This document shows positions 28,646 through 37,881 of a DNA stretch of 64,000 nucleotides, piece after piece; within the stretch, counting starts at the first letter, position 1; every line of letters begins with the position of its first letter. Below the pieces are notes generated by a model that made no database searches, was not told the DNA's origin, and saw only the letters and a list, made by a program, of their open reading frames with translations. A program made the translations under genes and the position numbers. Origin of the DNA: an uncultured Paracoccaceae bacterium (GTDB lineage: Bacteria > Pseudomonadota > Alphaproteobacteria > Rhodobacterales > Rhodobacteraceae); NCBI GenBank assembly GCA_947489445.1, contig CANLDN010000002.1:379501-443500 (forward strand). The letters are read 5' to 3'.

Positions 28646-29434
28646 CTAAGGGTTTGCGCCCGATGGCTCAAGCCGTGCTGCAAGCCCCATATGCAATTTC
28701 GGGCCCGCAGCAAGAACGCCTGGCACTTGCGGGTGGGGGTTGTTGAATTGGAGCGGTCGATTGCTTGGGTCGGTGACGATTGCGCCCGCCTCTGCGGCGA
28801 TCAGGGTTCCTGCCGCGATGTCCCATTCCCAGCTGGGTCGCAGTGTGATCATGCCGTCAAAGCGGCCCTGCGCGACAAGGCACATCCGATAGGCCAGTGA
28901 TGACCGGAACGCCCGTTTGATGGGCGGCGTCCCACCGCGCCAAAACGTGTCAGCAAAATTGGGCTTTGCGCCCAGCACGACCGCCCCTTCCACGGGCGCC
29001 GCTGTGACCTGCGTGGGCGCGTCGTTCACTGTCGCCCCACCACCCAAGGTGGCCGCGAACATCAGGTCACGGATCGGCAGATAGACGGCGGCGGCCACCG
29101 CCTGACCGTTTTCAACAATAGCGAGCGAATGCGCCCAATCCCGGTTCCCTTCGATAAAGGCACGCGTGCCATCGATAGGATCAATCACAAATTGGCGCGT
29201 TGTGGACAGGCGTGCATTGCTGTCTTCGGTTTCTTCTGACAGCCAGCCATAGTCCGGGCGTGCATCACCCAACGTCTGATGCAGCATGTCATTGACCGCA
29301 AGGTCAGCCTCGGTCACTGGTCCGGCACCGTCGGGTTTGTTGGTCACATCCAGGTCGTTCTGGAAGTATTTCTTTGCAATGTCGCCCGACTTGCGGGCTG
29401 CTGCCACCAGCAGCGCAAGATCAGTCGCCAGCAA
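28646..29434 (-). CDS. Inositol monophosphatase family protein (CysQ/3'(2'),5'-bisphosphate nucleotidase-like)
   Basis: Mg-dependent, Li-sensitive phosphatase fold, 262 aa. The metal-binding motifs are present: GWLSEETEDSNARL, then the FVIDPIDGTRAFIEGNRDWA signature, and the C-terminal PSWEWDIAAGTLIAAEAGAI with the conserved W-D-x-A-A-G. Members hydrolyse 3'-phosphoadenosine 5'-phosphate or inositol phosphates; the choice cannot be made by eye. It starts within the end of pmbA (14-bp overlap), so it is translationally coupled to it. Confidence 0.9.
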   Translation of the reverse strand: MLATDLALLVAAARKSGDIAKKYFQNDLDVTNKPDGAGPVTEADLAVNDMLHQTLGDARPDYGWLSEETEDSNARLSTTRQFVIDPIDGTRAFIEGNRDWAHSLAIVENGQAVAAAVYLPIRDLMFAATLGGGATVNDAPTQVTAAPVEGAVVLGAKPNFADTFWRGGTPPIKRAFRSSLAYRMCLVAQGRFDGMITLRPSWEWDIAAGTLIAAEAGAIVTDPSNRPLQFNNPHPQVPGVLAAGPKLHMGLAARLEPSGANP

Positions 29435-30767
29435 GGGTCAAACCTTCGACCAGCAAGGATGGCACCACGCGCGACAGATGCAGGCGCGCGTCATTGGCGG
29501 GGATGATCGTCATCAGCATGTCGCGCAGGTTGCCCGCAACGGTGCATTCATTCACGGCATAGGTGATTTCGCCATTCTCGACCCAGAATCCTGCCGCACC
29601 GCGCGAATAATCGCCCGTGTTGGGGTTAATGGTGGAGCCAATCATCGAGGTCACAAGCAGGCCAGTGCCCATTTGTGCGATCAAGTCATCCCGGCTTTGT
29701 ATGCCTTGGGTCAGCGCCACATTCGTTAGGCTTGGCTGTGGCGGTGCACTGGTGCCGCGAGAGGCGTTTGCGGTGCTTTGCATATCGAGTTTACGGGCCG
29801 TTGCCAGATCAAGGGTCCAGCCCGTCAGCATGCCATTATCGACAATCGTCCGGCGGGTCGTCGCCAACCCTTCGGCATCAAAAAGGCGAGAGCCGGACAC
29901 ACGCACCCTGTGCGGGTCTTCGACCAGTGACAGCCCGCTAGGCAGCAACTGTTCGCCAATGCCGTCACGCAGCCAGCTGGACCCGCGCGCGATCATCGTG
30001 CCATTAGTGGCCTGCAGCAAGCTGCCGATTAATGTGCTGGCGACCCGTTCATCAAAAAGCACGGGGAAGGCGCCGGTTTTGGGCTTTTTCGCCCCAACAC
30101 GTTCCGCAGCGCGGGCCGCTGCGACCGTTCCGATTTCATCCGCATCGCGCAGATCAGATTGATAGACACGGCTGTCGTAATCATAATCACGTTCCATCCC
30201 CGTGCCGGTCCCACTGATCGCTACGCAAGACAGGCCCCTGTCAGTCCGGTTATAGCCTGCAGAAAACCCGTTTGTGGCGGCAAGATGGATACGCCGATGG
30301 CCGTACCCGGCTGAGGCGGATTGCACCTGGCTGATTTCGGGGTTGCGCAGCGCTGCGGCCTCGGCCCGGGTCGCATCATACTGCAAGGCAGCGGGGTCAG
30401 GTTCATCGGAGGGATCAAACAGATCAAGCGCGCTGCTGTCTGTGTCATTGGTCAGCTGCGACGGGTCTGCAAGCCCGGCATGGGGGTCGTCGGGGGCCTC
30501 TTTTGCCATTGCGACCGCGCGCTCTGCCATTTGGACCAGCGTGCCTGATTTGGTGTCAGACGACGATACACAAGCCTGCCGCTGCCCGACAAACACACGC
30601 AATCCAATGTCGATGCCTTCGGATCGTTCCGCCTGTTCCAGCGCACCGGCGCGGACATTGATTGAAACGGATGTGCCATCAACGGCGATGGCATCGGCGG
30701 TATCTGCACCCGCTTTGCGAGCTGCATCAAGAAGCTGCTGGGTCAGATCGGGAAGGGGTTGGGTCAT
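29421..30767 (-). CDS. pmbA: TldD/PmbA family metallopeptidase subunit
   Basis: PmbA/TldE-type subunit of the TldD-TldE protease that degrades unfolded peptides and matures microcin-like peptides, 448 aa. The N-terminal part contains VSINVRAGALEQAERSEGID; the core has FPVLFDERVASTLIGSLLQA, then RRTIVDNGMLTGWTLDLATA and ANASRGTSAPPQPSLTNVAL. The HExxxH zinc motif of TldD is not seen, consistent with the TldE partner. It opens the operon that leads into cysQ-like, DUF4170, waaA and lpxK. No tldD in the window. Confidence 0.92.
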   Translation of the reverse strand: MTQPLPDLTQQLLDAARKAGADTADAIAVDGTSVSINVRAGALEQAERSEGIDIGLRVFVGQRQACVSSSDTKSGTLVQMAERAVAMAKEAPDDPHAGLADPSQLTNDTDSSALDLFDPSDEPDPAALQYDATRAEAAALRNPEISQVQSASAGYGHRRIHLAATNGFSAGYNRTDRGLSCVAISGTGTGMERDYDYDSRVYQSDLRDADEIGTVAAARAAERVGAKKPKTGAFPVLFDERVASTLIGSLLQATNGTMIARGSSWLRDGIGEQLLPSGLSLVEDPHRVRVSGSRLFDAEGLATTRRTIVDNGMLTGWTLDLATARKLDMQSTANASRGTSAPPQPSLTNVALTQGIQSRDDLIAQMGTGLLVTSMIGSTINPNTGDYSRGAAGFWVENGEITYAVNECTVAGNLRDMLMTIIPANDARLHLSRVVPSLLVEGLTLAGD

Positions 30768-30886
30768 GGGTCATCCTTTGTTGTTGCATGACCTAGAGTG
30801 CGGCAGGCATAGCCGCAAGTCTGTCAGACCAATTGGTTTTTGGAATACCGGCGCAAACAACGGTCATAAGGATGATTTGGAAATGA

Positions 30887-30914
30887 AAACGGCGCGACAG
30901 AAAACTGTCGCGCC
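30887..30914 (-). terminator. Rho-independent terminator of the DUF2125 gene
   Basis: A perfect 10-bp stem (GGCGCGACAG / CTGTCGCGCC) with a four-base loop. Read on the minus strand it is followed by GTTTTC. It lies about 15 bp after the DUF2125 stop. Confidence 0.85.
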
Positions 30915-30930
30915 GTCTGATGTTGTGAGA

Positions 30931-32433
30931 TTAGCGGATGCGTTGGCCGTTCACCAGAACATGGCCTTCGGCGTTGACTTCCAACTTGCTTTCAAGCCGA
31001 TCATCGCCAGTTGTACGGGCAAACATGCCCAGCATCATGCGACCACCCATGATCTGATCTTCTGGCACCAGACCCATTGCGACCAGATTGTCCATCAATC
31101 CGTTCAGGCCCGACACTTCGACGATTGCATCGCCTTCGGGGCGCGGCAGCGGCGCAAAGGAGTTCATGTCGCTGTTGTCAAATGTAAATTCGCCTTCACC
31201 TGTCACCAGCGCACCAGCCAGAGCGATTTTCAGATTGCTGAGTGTGACTGAATCAAGCTCAAACGGCATATCGGACCGGTTCATCGCGGATTGCTGTGCG
31301 GGGTCAAGCAGGTCGAATAACGGCTTGACCTTACCTGCCAGTGCAAACTGCACAGTCGCCGGATCGCGAGGCAGAACGTTGCCGCCATCAAACATGTTCC
31401 AGATCATGTCGTTGATCGTCAGGTCAACGAAATCGAGGCTGAGGCCGAAGTCGGCCGGTTCGTCGCTTTTGCCGACAGGCATTTCAAAACCCGCACCATA
31501 TTCTGCAAGCCCGACCTCAATCGGGAAGGGAAATTCGCTTGTGTTGATGCTGAGGGCCAAATCATTGGTCTGCGCATCGTAAGCGATTGTTTCGCTGTTC
31601 ATCTCGCCCTGGAGGGTCGTGGCACCTGTGCTGATCGTACCGGAGGCCTGATCACCGTCAGCGTCAATATCAAACACATAGTTCGCTCTTTCGACGGTGT
31701 ACCCACCTTTGAAAGACAACCCCTCAACAAATATATTGTCAGGGTTTTCAAAATCGGCGTTTGCAGGCACGACCATATCGCCCTGCATGCTCATCCCTTC
31801 GATTTTGCCGCTGGCGGTGACATATTCACCGGCGGCACCCGGTACGTCGATATCAACCAAGAGATCAATTGACGCGACATCAAGGGTGTAGTTCAGGTTA
31901 CGCAGGTCGCCTGCAGTGGAAACATAATCGCCACTCAGATCATTGATGACCATCTGCACGTCACCGGTGAAAGTCACATCACCATCAACAATATCCTTAA
32001 GCGCGATTGTATAGCTGTCTGCCGAGACGGCGTAGTTCATCTCATTGGCGTCACCGCTGACGATCATTTCCAGATCCGACTGGCTAACCAAAACCGTGAT
32101 GACGGTGCCATCATTGCCGGTTATGACGATGGGATAGCTTTCCGCCATCGTGACCCGCACGCTGCCGTTTCCCTGTTCTTCGAGGGTGATGTCACCCATA
32201 TTCGCGGAAACAGCGACCTCGCCGTCATCCATGCTGATCGCCACATCGCGCGCAATCAATGTGCCGCCTGATGTTTCTTCGGCGCCTACGGAAAAGCCGT
32301 TTTCGCCATAAAGCGCCATCTGCGATTTCCAGTCTTCCCACACCTCGGCAGCCGTGACATCGGCCTGTGCAGCGCCACCAGCAACCAGCGCGGTGAAACA
32401 AACAGCACTGCGCAATCCAGTCGAGTAGGTCAT
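30931..32433 (-). CDS. DUF2125 domain-containing exported protein
   Basis: A 500-aa exported protein with a signal (AVCFTALVAGGAAQA). The mature part starts DVTAAEVWEDWKSQMALYGE and is composed of repeated beta strands with alternating polar/hydrophobic pattern, in keeping with the long beta-rich DUF2125 family of alphaproteobacteria. Fold resemblance to lipid-transfer AsmA-like proteins is possible but not shown here. It is acidic and has a strong terminator after it. Monocistronic and divergent from the SDR gene. Confidence 0.85.
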   Translation of the reverse strand: MTYSTGLRSAVCFTALVAGGAAQADVTAAEVWEDWKSQMALYGENGFSVGAEETSGGTLIARDVAISMDDGEVAVSANMGDITLEEQGNGSVRVTMAESYPIVITGNDGTVITVLVSQSDLEMIVSGDANEMNYAVSADSYTIALKDIVDGDVTFTGDVQMVINDLSGDYVSTAGDLRNLNYTLDVASIDLLVDIDVPGAAGEYVTASGKIEGMSMQGDMVVPANADFENPDNIFVEGLSFKGGYTVERANYVFDIDADGDQASGTISTGATTLQGEMNSETIAYDAQTNDLALSINTSEFPFPIEVGLAEYGAGFEMPVGKSDEPADFGLSLDFVDLTINDMIWNMFDGGNVLPRDPATVQFALAGKVKPLFDLLDPAQQSAMNRSDMPFELDSVTLSNLKIALAGALVTGEGEFTFDNSDMNSFAPLPRPEGDAIVEVSGLNGLMDNLVAMGLVPEDQIMGGRMMLGMFARTTGDDRLESKLEVNAEGHVLVNGQRIR

Positions 32434-32551
32434 TCTATTACCTTTCGTTATCTATCTTTCGGACCGATCCAAGCGTTCTTAGTATGCAGCCAGGGGCGGA
32501 AATGACGATTCTGTAACTAGCCATCCTTGCGACCAATCGAAAGGGACAAGC

Positions 32552-33310
32552 GTGAAAAAGATTAACATGGTGGGGAAAACCGTACTTATTACGGGTGCAA
32601 GCCGCGGTATCGGGGCGGCCGCGGCGCATGCGTTTGCTGCATCCGGGGCCAATGTTGCGCTCATCGCGCGCAGTACCGGTGAAATAGCCCAGATCGCTGG
32701 TGATATCGGGGAAAAGGCGCTCGCCATTCCGTGTGATGTGTCATCTTTCGCCGAAATGGAGGCTGCCGTTGCCGCCACGGCCCGCACGTTTGGCGGGCTG
32801 CATGTGCTGATCAACAATGCAGGCGTCGTGGACCCGATCGGTCATTTGGCCGAAACGGATGTCGATGCTTGGGCGCGCACCATCGATATCAACCTCAAAG
32901 GGGTGATGCATGGTATGCGCGCTGTGATGCCGGGCATGATTGCGCAAGGCCATGGCACGATTATCAATATCTCATCCGGCGCTGCCCATGGCCCGGTTGA
33001 AGGGTGGTCCGCTTACTGTAGTTCCAAAGCGGGCGCCTATATGCTGACCCGCATGGGTGATAAAGAGGCCCGTGATCATGGGTTGCGCATCATGGGGTTG
33101 TCGCCCGGAACTGTCGCCACAGATATGCAGCGCGAAATCAAAGCATCCGGCATCAACCCGGTCAGCCAGTTGGATTGGTCGGTTCATATTCCGCCAGAAT
33201 GGCCCGCGCAGGCGCTTTTGTGGATGTGTACGGACGAAGCGGATGCATATCGTGGTACTGACGTGAGCCTGCGTGAAGATGATATTCGCCAAAAAGTGGG
33301 TCTTGTATGA
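32552..33310 (+). CDS. Short-chain dehydrogenase/reductase
   Basis: NAD(P)-binding SDR enzyme, 252 aa. The cofactor loop is TVLITGASRGIGAAAAHAFA, then the NNAG motif in LHVLINNAGVVDPIG. The catalytic Ser is in INISSGAAHGPVEG and the Tyr-x-x-x-Lys is YCSSK. The GTG at 32552 is chosen since AAAGGGA lies about six bases upstream; ATG 32567 is an alternative. It overlaps the enoyl-CoA hydratase gene by 4 bp, so an acyl-CoA related pathway is likely but not specific. Confidence 0.9.
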   Translation: MKKINMVGKTVLITGASRGIGAAAAHAFAASGANVALIARSTGEIAQIAGDIGEKALAIPCDVSSFAEMEAAVAATARTFGGLHVLINNAGVVDPIGHLAETDVDAWARTIDINLKGVMHGMRAVMPGMIAQGHGTIINISSGAAHGPVEGWSAYCSSKAGAYMLTRMGDKEARDHGLRIMGLSPGTVATDMQREIKASGINPVSQLDWSVHIPPEWPAQALLWMCTDEADAYRGTDVSLREDDIRQKVGLV

Positions 33311-33921
33311 TCCGCTGCGAGACGGATGGTGATCTGTGGATTGTAACCATTGACCGGCCTGATAAGGCGGGTGCCCTGACCCCAGCTATGCTGACGGAAC
33401 TGGCGGAGATCGCGGAAGGCGCGCGGGCAGCCAAGGCGTTGATCCTGACCGGCACAGGCCCGGTTTTCAGTGCCGGGGCCGATCTGGACGCAGCCCGCGC
33501 CGGTTTGGCCACTGATCCGGTTTGGGAACGGCTATCATCTGCCATTGCGGCCCTGCCAGGCCTGACGATTGCCGCCCTGAACGGCACGGTGGCTGGTGGC
33601 GCATTCGGTATGGTATTGGCCTGCGATGTGCGGGTTGTAGTGCCAAAGGCGAACTTCTTTTATCCGGTGATGAAATTGGGGTTTTTGCCGCAACCATCGG
33701 ACCCGGTGCGCTTGGCAGCCCTGATTGGACCGGCCCGCGCCAAGATGATCCTGATGGCGGGTCAAAAGGTGGACGCCGATACGGCGATGGCATGGGGCTT
33801 GATTGACCAGATTGTTCCGCCTGCTGACCTGATGGACAACGCCACTGGGCTTTGCACCGACATCTTGGATGCCAGCGCAGGCCATATCGCGGCGATAAAA
33901 GGGATGGTGCAGCTAGGTTGA
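33307..33921 (+). CDS. Enoyl-CoA hydratase/isomerase family protein
   Basis: Short crotonase, 204 aa. The first oxyanion segment is GPVFSAGADLDAARAGLATD and the second is LNGTVAGGAFGMVLACDVRV. The usual catalytic Glu position is replaced in PVMKLGFLPQPSDPVRLAAL, where a proline/glutamine stand in place of the P-E-x-x-x-G pattern, so hydratase activity is uncertain. It is shorter than the standard 260 aa and lacks the C-terminal helical extension. Translationally coupled to the SDR gene (ATGA). Confidence 0.85.
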   Translation: MIRCETDGDLWIVTIDRPDKAGALTPAMLTELAEIAEGARAAKALILTGTGPVFSAGADLDAARAGLATDPVWERLSSAIAALPGLTIAALNGTVAGGAFGMVLACDVRVVVPKANFFYPVMKLGFLPQPSDPVRLAALIGPARAKMILMAGQKVDADTAMAWGLIDQIVPPADLMDNATGLCTDILDASAGHIAAIKGMVQLG

Positions 33922-33985
33922 CCCTCTGCCTTGTTCTTTGCGGGTCTTGGGGGCAAACAGTGTAACGGGTTGTATGGGGTGAGTG

Positions 33986-35296
33986 ATGGAACAGGACAAT
34001 ACACTGGTTGATCAGGCCTATGCGGCCGTCGATCAAGGCTTGAAACTGGCGCAAGATTGGTTGCTGTCGCCTGCCGCATGGTCCCAGTTCGGCTTACTGA
34101 TCGGGGCCTATCTTTTGGCCCGGCTGGCCAACCGGATCATTGCCCCGCGATTGACCCGGCTTTTAACCCCTGCCGCTGACAGCGCATCGGTGTTCGCCAC
34201 AGCACGTCGGTTTGTGCTGATCTTTATTCCGCTTTTGCTGCCACTTCTGGCTTATGGTTTTACTGCGATCGGCGAGGTCGTGACCCGGTCCCTGTTTGGG
34301 TCCGGTGCGGTCATCGCTTTTGGTAAACGGGTTTTCCTGTTTCTCGCGGCGCGCGCGTTGGCCAAGTACATTATCACTGATCCGTTTCTGAAGGTTCTGG
34401 CAAAATACGTTCTGGTACCGGTCGCCGCACTTTATGCGCTTGGATTTTTGGATCAGGTTGTTGCAGCCCTTGCCGGAACAGTCGTCAGCCTGGGCAATAT
34501 CAGCTTTTCAGCGCTGGCGCTGGTGCGTGGTCTGATCGCGGGGAGTTTATTGTTCTGGCTGGGGCAATGGTCGAATTCGCAATCGGTCGCCTATATCGAA
34601 CAGCAGCCCATGCGGCCGGCCATTCGGCAGCTTTTTGTCAAAATGGCGGAGTTCGCAATTTTTGGCATCGCGTTCCTGTTGTTGATGAACATCATGGGGA
34701 TCAGCCTGAGTTCGCTCGCGATTATCGGGGGTGCTGTAGGTGTGGGCCTAGGCTTTGGGTTGCAGAAAATCGCATCGAATTTCATATCCGGAGTGATCCT
34801 GCTGGTCGAAGGTCAGGCGACCGTTGGCGACTATATCGAGTTGGATGGGGGCGAGGCTGGTACCATCATCAAGATGACCGCACGCGCCACGATACTTGAG
34901 ACATTTGATGGCCGTTGGATTGTTGTCCCGAACGAGGATTTCATCACGACCCGTGTCGTCAATTATTCCGACAGCGGCTCTGCCAACCGGTTGGAGGTCG
35001 CTTTTTCGGTTAGTTATGACACCGATATTAACAAGGTACCTGCTATCATTGAGGCTGCCGTAGCGACCCATCCGGAGGTGCTTGATGACCCTGAAGGGCC
35101 GGATTGCGAATTGCGCAGCTTTGGCGATAGCGGTATCGACTTCGGTGTTGAATTCTGGGTCAACGGGATTGATGACGGCAAGAACAAATACGCCTCTGAC
35201 GTGCTGTTCCTGATTTGGAATGCGCTGAAGGACAACGATATCGAAATCCCTTATCCGCATCGGGTTGTCGAATTGAAAGGCGCGTTGCCTACGTGA
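33986..35296 (+). CDS. Mechanosensitive ion channel, MscS family
   Basis: A 436-aa inner-membrane channel that opens on membrane tension. Several hydrophobic helices precede the pore-lining TM3: SLSSLAIIGGAVGVGLGFGL then QKIASNFISGVILLVEGQAT, the MscS hallmark. The beta domain follows with VGDYIELDGGEAGTIIKMTA, TFDGRWIVVPNEDFITTRVV and a C-terminal alpha/beta part. The ATG directly after the in-frame GTG at 33983 is used. The stop overlaps the GTG start of the flavoprotein. Confidence 0.92.
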   Translation: MEQDNTLVDQAYAAVDQGLKLAQDWLLSPAAWSQFGLLIGAYLLARLANRIIAPRLTRLLTPAADSASVFATARRFVLIFIPLLLPLLAYGFTAIGEVVTRSLFGSGAVIAFGKRVFLFLAARALAKYIITDPFLKVLAKYVLVPVAALYALGFLDQVVAALAGTVVSLGNISFSALALVRGLIAGSLLFWLGQWSNSQSVAYIEQQPMRPAIRQLFVKMAEFAIFGIAFLLLMNIMGISLSSLAIIGGAVGVGLGFGLQKIASNFISGVILLVEGQATVGDYIELDGGEAGTIIKMTARATILETFDGRWIVVPNEDFITTRVVNYSDSGSANRLEVAFSVSYDTDINKVPAIIEAAVATHPEVLDDPEGPDCELRSFGDSGIDFGVEFWVNGIDDGKNKYASDVLFLIWNALKDNDIEIPYPHRVVELKGALPT

Positions 35297-36450
35297 CAGA
35301 TGCGCTGGTCATTGGGGGTGGTCCGGCTGGCCTGATGGCGGCGGAACAGATGGCCAGGCGTGGGCTTACCGTCACCGTCGCCGACGCAATGCCATCGGTT
35401 GGCCGCAAGTTTCTGATGGCCGGGAAGTCGGGGCTGAACCTGACCAAAAACGAACCGATGGAAACGTTTCTGGATGCGTTCGGGGATACGCCCTTGCGGA
35501 ACACGGTATCTGCCTTTGGGCCAGAGGCGGTGCTAGCCTGGGCCGAAGGGCTGGGCCAACCCTTGTTCACCGGATCAACGGGCCGCGTTTTTCCAACGGC
35601 GATGAAGGCGTCACCCCTGTTGCGGGCATGGTTAGCGCAGTTGGGCGGGATGGGCGTCACCCTGCAAACAAGATGGCGTTGGGCGGGATGGGACAAGGAC
35701 GCGGTTGTGTTTGACACGCCGGAAGGCCGGGTCTCACGAACACCAACGGTCACTATCCTGGCCCTTGGTGGTGCCAGTTGGTCGCGGCTGGGGTCGGATG
35801 GTGCGTGGGCGTCGTTTTTGCACGATGCTGTCGCCCCCTTTGCACCCGCCAACATGGGGTTCATTGTTGATTGGTCGGATCATATGGCCCGGCATCTGGG
35901 CACGCCTGTCAAATCTGTGGCGCTGCATGCGGGCGATCAGGTCACGCGGGGTGAATTTGTCATCTCCGCGCGCGGGATTGAGGGTGGTGGCATCTACGCA
36001 GTGTCGCGCCCGATGCGTGAAGGCGCTGCGCTATATCTGGATTTGCTGCCTGACTGGTCGCTGGACAGGGTGCGCGCAGCGTTGGAGAAATCAAGAGGGA
36101 AAGCCAGTCTCCCGAACCACCTGCGCAAGGCGTTGCGACTTGACCCTGTGCGCATTACGCTACTGTCCGAATTTGGGCGGCCGTTTCCGGGTGATTTGGC
36201 GCCGCTGATCAAACGCTTGCCGGTCCGCCACAAGGGCCCTCGTCCTATGGACGAAGCGATTTCGACGGCGGGCGGTGTTCGTTTTGACGCGCTGACCGAT
36301 GCGCTGATGCTACGCGACAGACCCGATGTGTTTTGTGCGGGCGAGATGCTGGATTGGGAAGCGCCGACAGGCGGCTATCTGATTACGGGATGTCTGGCCA
36401 CAGGGCGATTGGCGGGTGAGGCGGCTGCGCATTACGCCATCAATCGCTGA
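35293..36450 (+). CDS. HI0933/BaiN-like flavoprotein (TIGR03862 type)
   Basis: NAD(P)/FAD-dependent oxidoreductase-like protein, 385 aa. The FAD-binding motif is DALVIGGGPAGLMAAEQMAR and the family signature VGRKFLMAGKSGLNLTKNE follows. The C-terminal segment GGVRFDALTDALMLRDRPDV then FCAGEMLDWEAPTGGYLITG is diagnostic. The GTG at 35293 overlaps the MscS stop by 4 bp. The reaction is unknown. Convergent with the GST gene, with a 19-bp tail-to-tail overlap. Confidence 0.9.
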   Translation: MTDALVIGGGPAGLMAAEQMARRGLTVTVADAMPSVGRKFLMAGKSGLNLTKNEPMETFLDAFGDTPLRNTVSAFGPEAVLAWAEGLGQPLFTGSTGRVFPTAMKASPLLRAWLAQLGGMGVTLQTRWRWAGWDKDAVVFDTPEGRVSRTPTVTILALGGASWSRLGSDGAWASFLHDAVAPFAPANMGFIVDWSDHMARHLGTPVKSVALHAGDQVTRGEFVISARGIEGGGIYAVSRPMREGAALYLDLLPDWSLDRVRAALEKSRGKASLPNHLRKALRLDPVRITLLSEFGRPFPGDLAPLIKRLPVRHKGPRPMDEAISTAGGVRFDALTDALMLRDRPDVFCAGEMLDWEAPTGGYLITGCLATGRLAGEAAAHYAINR

Positions 36451-37013
36451 AGTGCCGGGCGGTCCCGCATCCGTTTCTGGAAGTCGCGCACGGGTTCCGG
36501 CGTAACCTCGAACCGGATGCTAGTGCCCCAGTTCAAACAATGCGCACATATGATGTCGGCGATGGTCATCATGTCCCCGGTTAGAAATGGCCCCTCGATC
36601 CGCTCTGCAAGGTGGTTCAGGCTATTGGCCCACTGCCATCGCAAACCGTCTTTGATCTCGGGCTTGCGGTGTTCTTCTGGCAGGATGAAGCTATGTTTGG
36701 CAGCGGTCCAGAGGACCGCATCAAGTTCATCAAGAACCATCTGGGTCAGACTGTCTTGGTGCGCCCGCGCCAACGTTCCGGGTTTATGGGTCAACGCACC
36801 GTGTTTGTCCGCCAAATAGGTGACAATCGCTGTGGAGTCAGTGATAGGCACGTCATCATCCATCAGTATTGGCACCTTGCCCGATGGGTTCAAACGTTTG
36901 ACGGTATCTGATCGTGGATTTTCGGGAAAATGGTCATAGGGCTGACCAAGTTCTTCCAAAGTCCAGAGCACACGCATAGTGCGGGATTTTTTTGCGCCGA
37001 CGACCTGATACAT
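36432..37013 (-). CDS. Glutathione S-transferase family protein
   Basis: A 193-aa GST. The thioredoxin-like N-terminal domain includes RTMRVLWTLEELGQPYDHFP, NPSGKVPILMDDDVPITDST with the cis-Pro and the Asp/Ser that bind glutathione. The all-helical C-terminal domain has FLTGDMMTIADIICAHCLNW, the N-capping/hydrophobic staple motif. No substrate can be inferred. Monocistronic; it ends inside the tail of the convergent flavoprotein gene. Confidence 0.92.
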   Translation of the reverse strand: MYQVVGAKKSRTMRVLWTLEELGQPYDHFPENPRSDTVKRLNPSGKVPILMDDDVPITDSTAIVTYLADKHGALTHKPGTLARAHQDSLTQMVLDELDAVLWTAAKHSFILPEEHRKPEIKDGLRWQWANSLNHLAERIEGPFLTGDMMTIADIICAHCLNWGTSIRFEVTPEPVRDFQKRMRDRPALQRLMA

Positions 37014-37071
37014 TGTGCCTCCCGTTTATACGGGACATCTGAAACGTCATCGGGCGCGATGGCAATAGGTC

Positions 37072-37734
37072 TTACGCCACGAGGCGCAGATCAGCCTTTA
37101 TGGGATGATAAAGCTGTAGGTCGCCGTGATACCGTTCATGGATCAATTCATTGACTTCCGGGTCGCGATTGCCCCCTACCCACGACAAATTTTGAAAATC
37201 ACCAGTGCGTCCGCCAAGTTCTGGCGCGATGCCCATTTTGCTGAAGATCGCAGATAAATCCTGTTTTGCCGTTTCGGCGCGCACAAGGTGCGTGATCCTG
37301 TCGCCGCACCAAGCCCGCACTGACCAGGACCCGAACCTGCGCCAGCGTGGGCTGCCCCGGTGACCGGCGCCATTCCCGTGTGGCCGCGTACTGCGCAGCC
37401 AACGCGCATATTCCGGCGCGCCGACACCAACACGGTCACGCATCTGCCAAACCCGATCAGTGGCTGCGATCCGTTTGTAAAGCTGTTCCATCCGCGTGAA
37501 CGGGTTCTGGACGATTGCGATGCGCGTATAACTGCGAAAGGCCAAACCCGACATGTCAAAGGCAAGTTCCGCCTCTGCCGGGGACATACCTTTGAAGAAG
37601 TAAGTGTTATTTGTCGTGCTTTTGCAATCTGCCACCTTCTGGTCCAACCAGGGCGTCAACGCACGTTCAACCCATGGGCAACTGCCCATAGGCTCAGAAA
37701 ACAAGACAAAACGACAACCATGAGAAACTAACAT
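37072..37734 (-). CDS. Sulfotransferase-like protein
   Basis: The protein from ATG 37734 begins MLVSHGCRFVLFSEPMGSCP and fits sulfotransferases of the Sulfotransfer_2 kind in length (about 220 aa). A nucleotide-binding-like segment IAIVQNPFTRMEQLYKRIAA corresponds to the VRNPYDR PAPS loop, and RITHLVRAETAKQDLSAIFS matches the family's later conserved R-x-E. The usual 5'-PSB P-loop is weak (FSEPMGSCPWVERAL). The frame extends to 37806 with two other Met codons, so the start is uncertain. It diverges from yjbH; modification of a surface polysaccharide is a tempting but unproven inference. Confidence 0.55.
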   Translation of the reverse strand: MLVSHGCRFVLFSEPMGSCPWVERALTPWLDQKVADCKSTTNNTYFFKGMSPAEAELAFDMSGLAFRSYTRIAIVQNPFTRMEQLYKRIAATDRVWQMRDRVGVGAPEYARWLRSTRPHGNGAGHRGSPRWRRFGSWSVRAWCGDRITHLVRAETAKQDLSAIFSKMGIAPELGGRTGDFQNLSWVGGNRDPEVNELIHERYHGDLQLYHPIKADLRLVA

Positions 37735-37881
37735 GAGTTTACCCTGATCCATATTAGTTAACAAAGTGTTTACACGCATAACGTGTATTTTTCGTGGCGT
37801 AGCCACTTTGAAACTGAGGGGGATTCACAAGACTGGTATAGCGCGGTAAACACGCCAGACGGCATTGACGGAGTACGCCCC

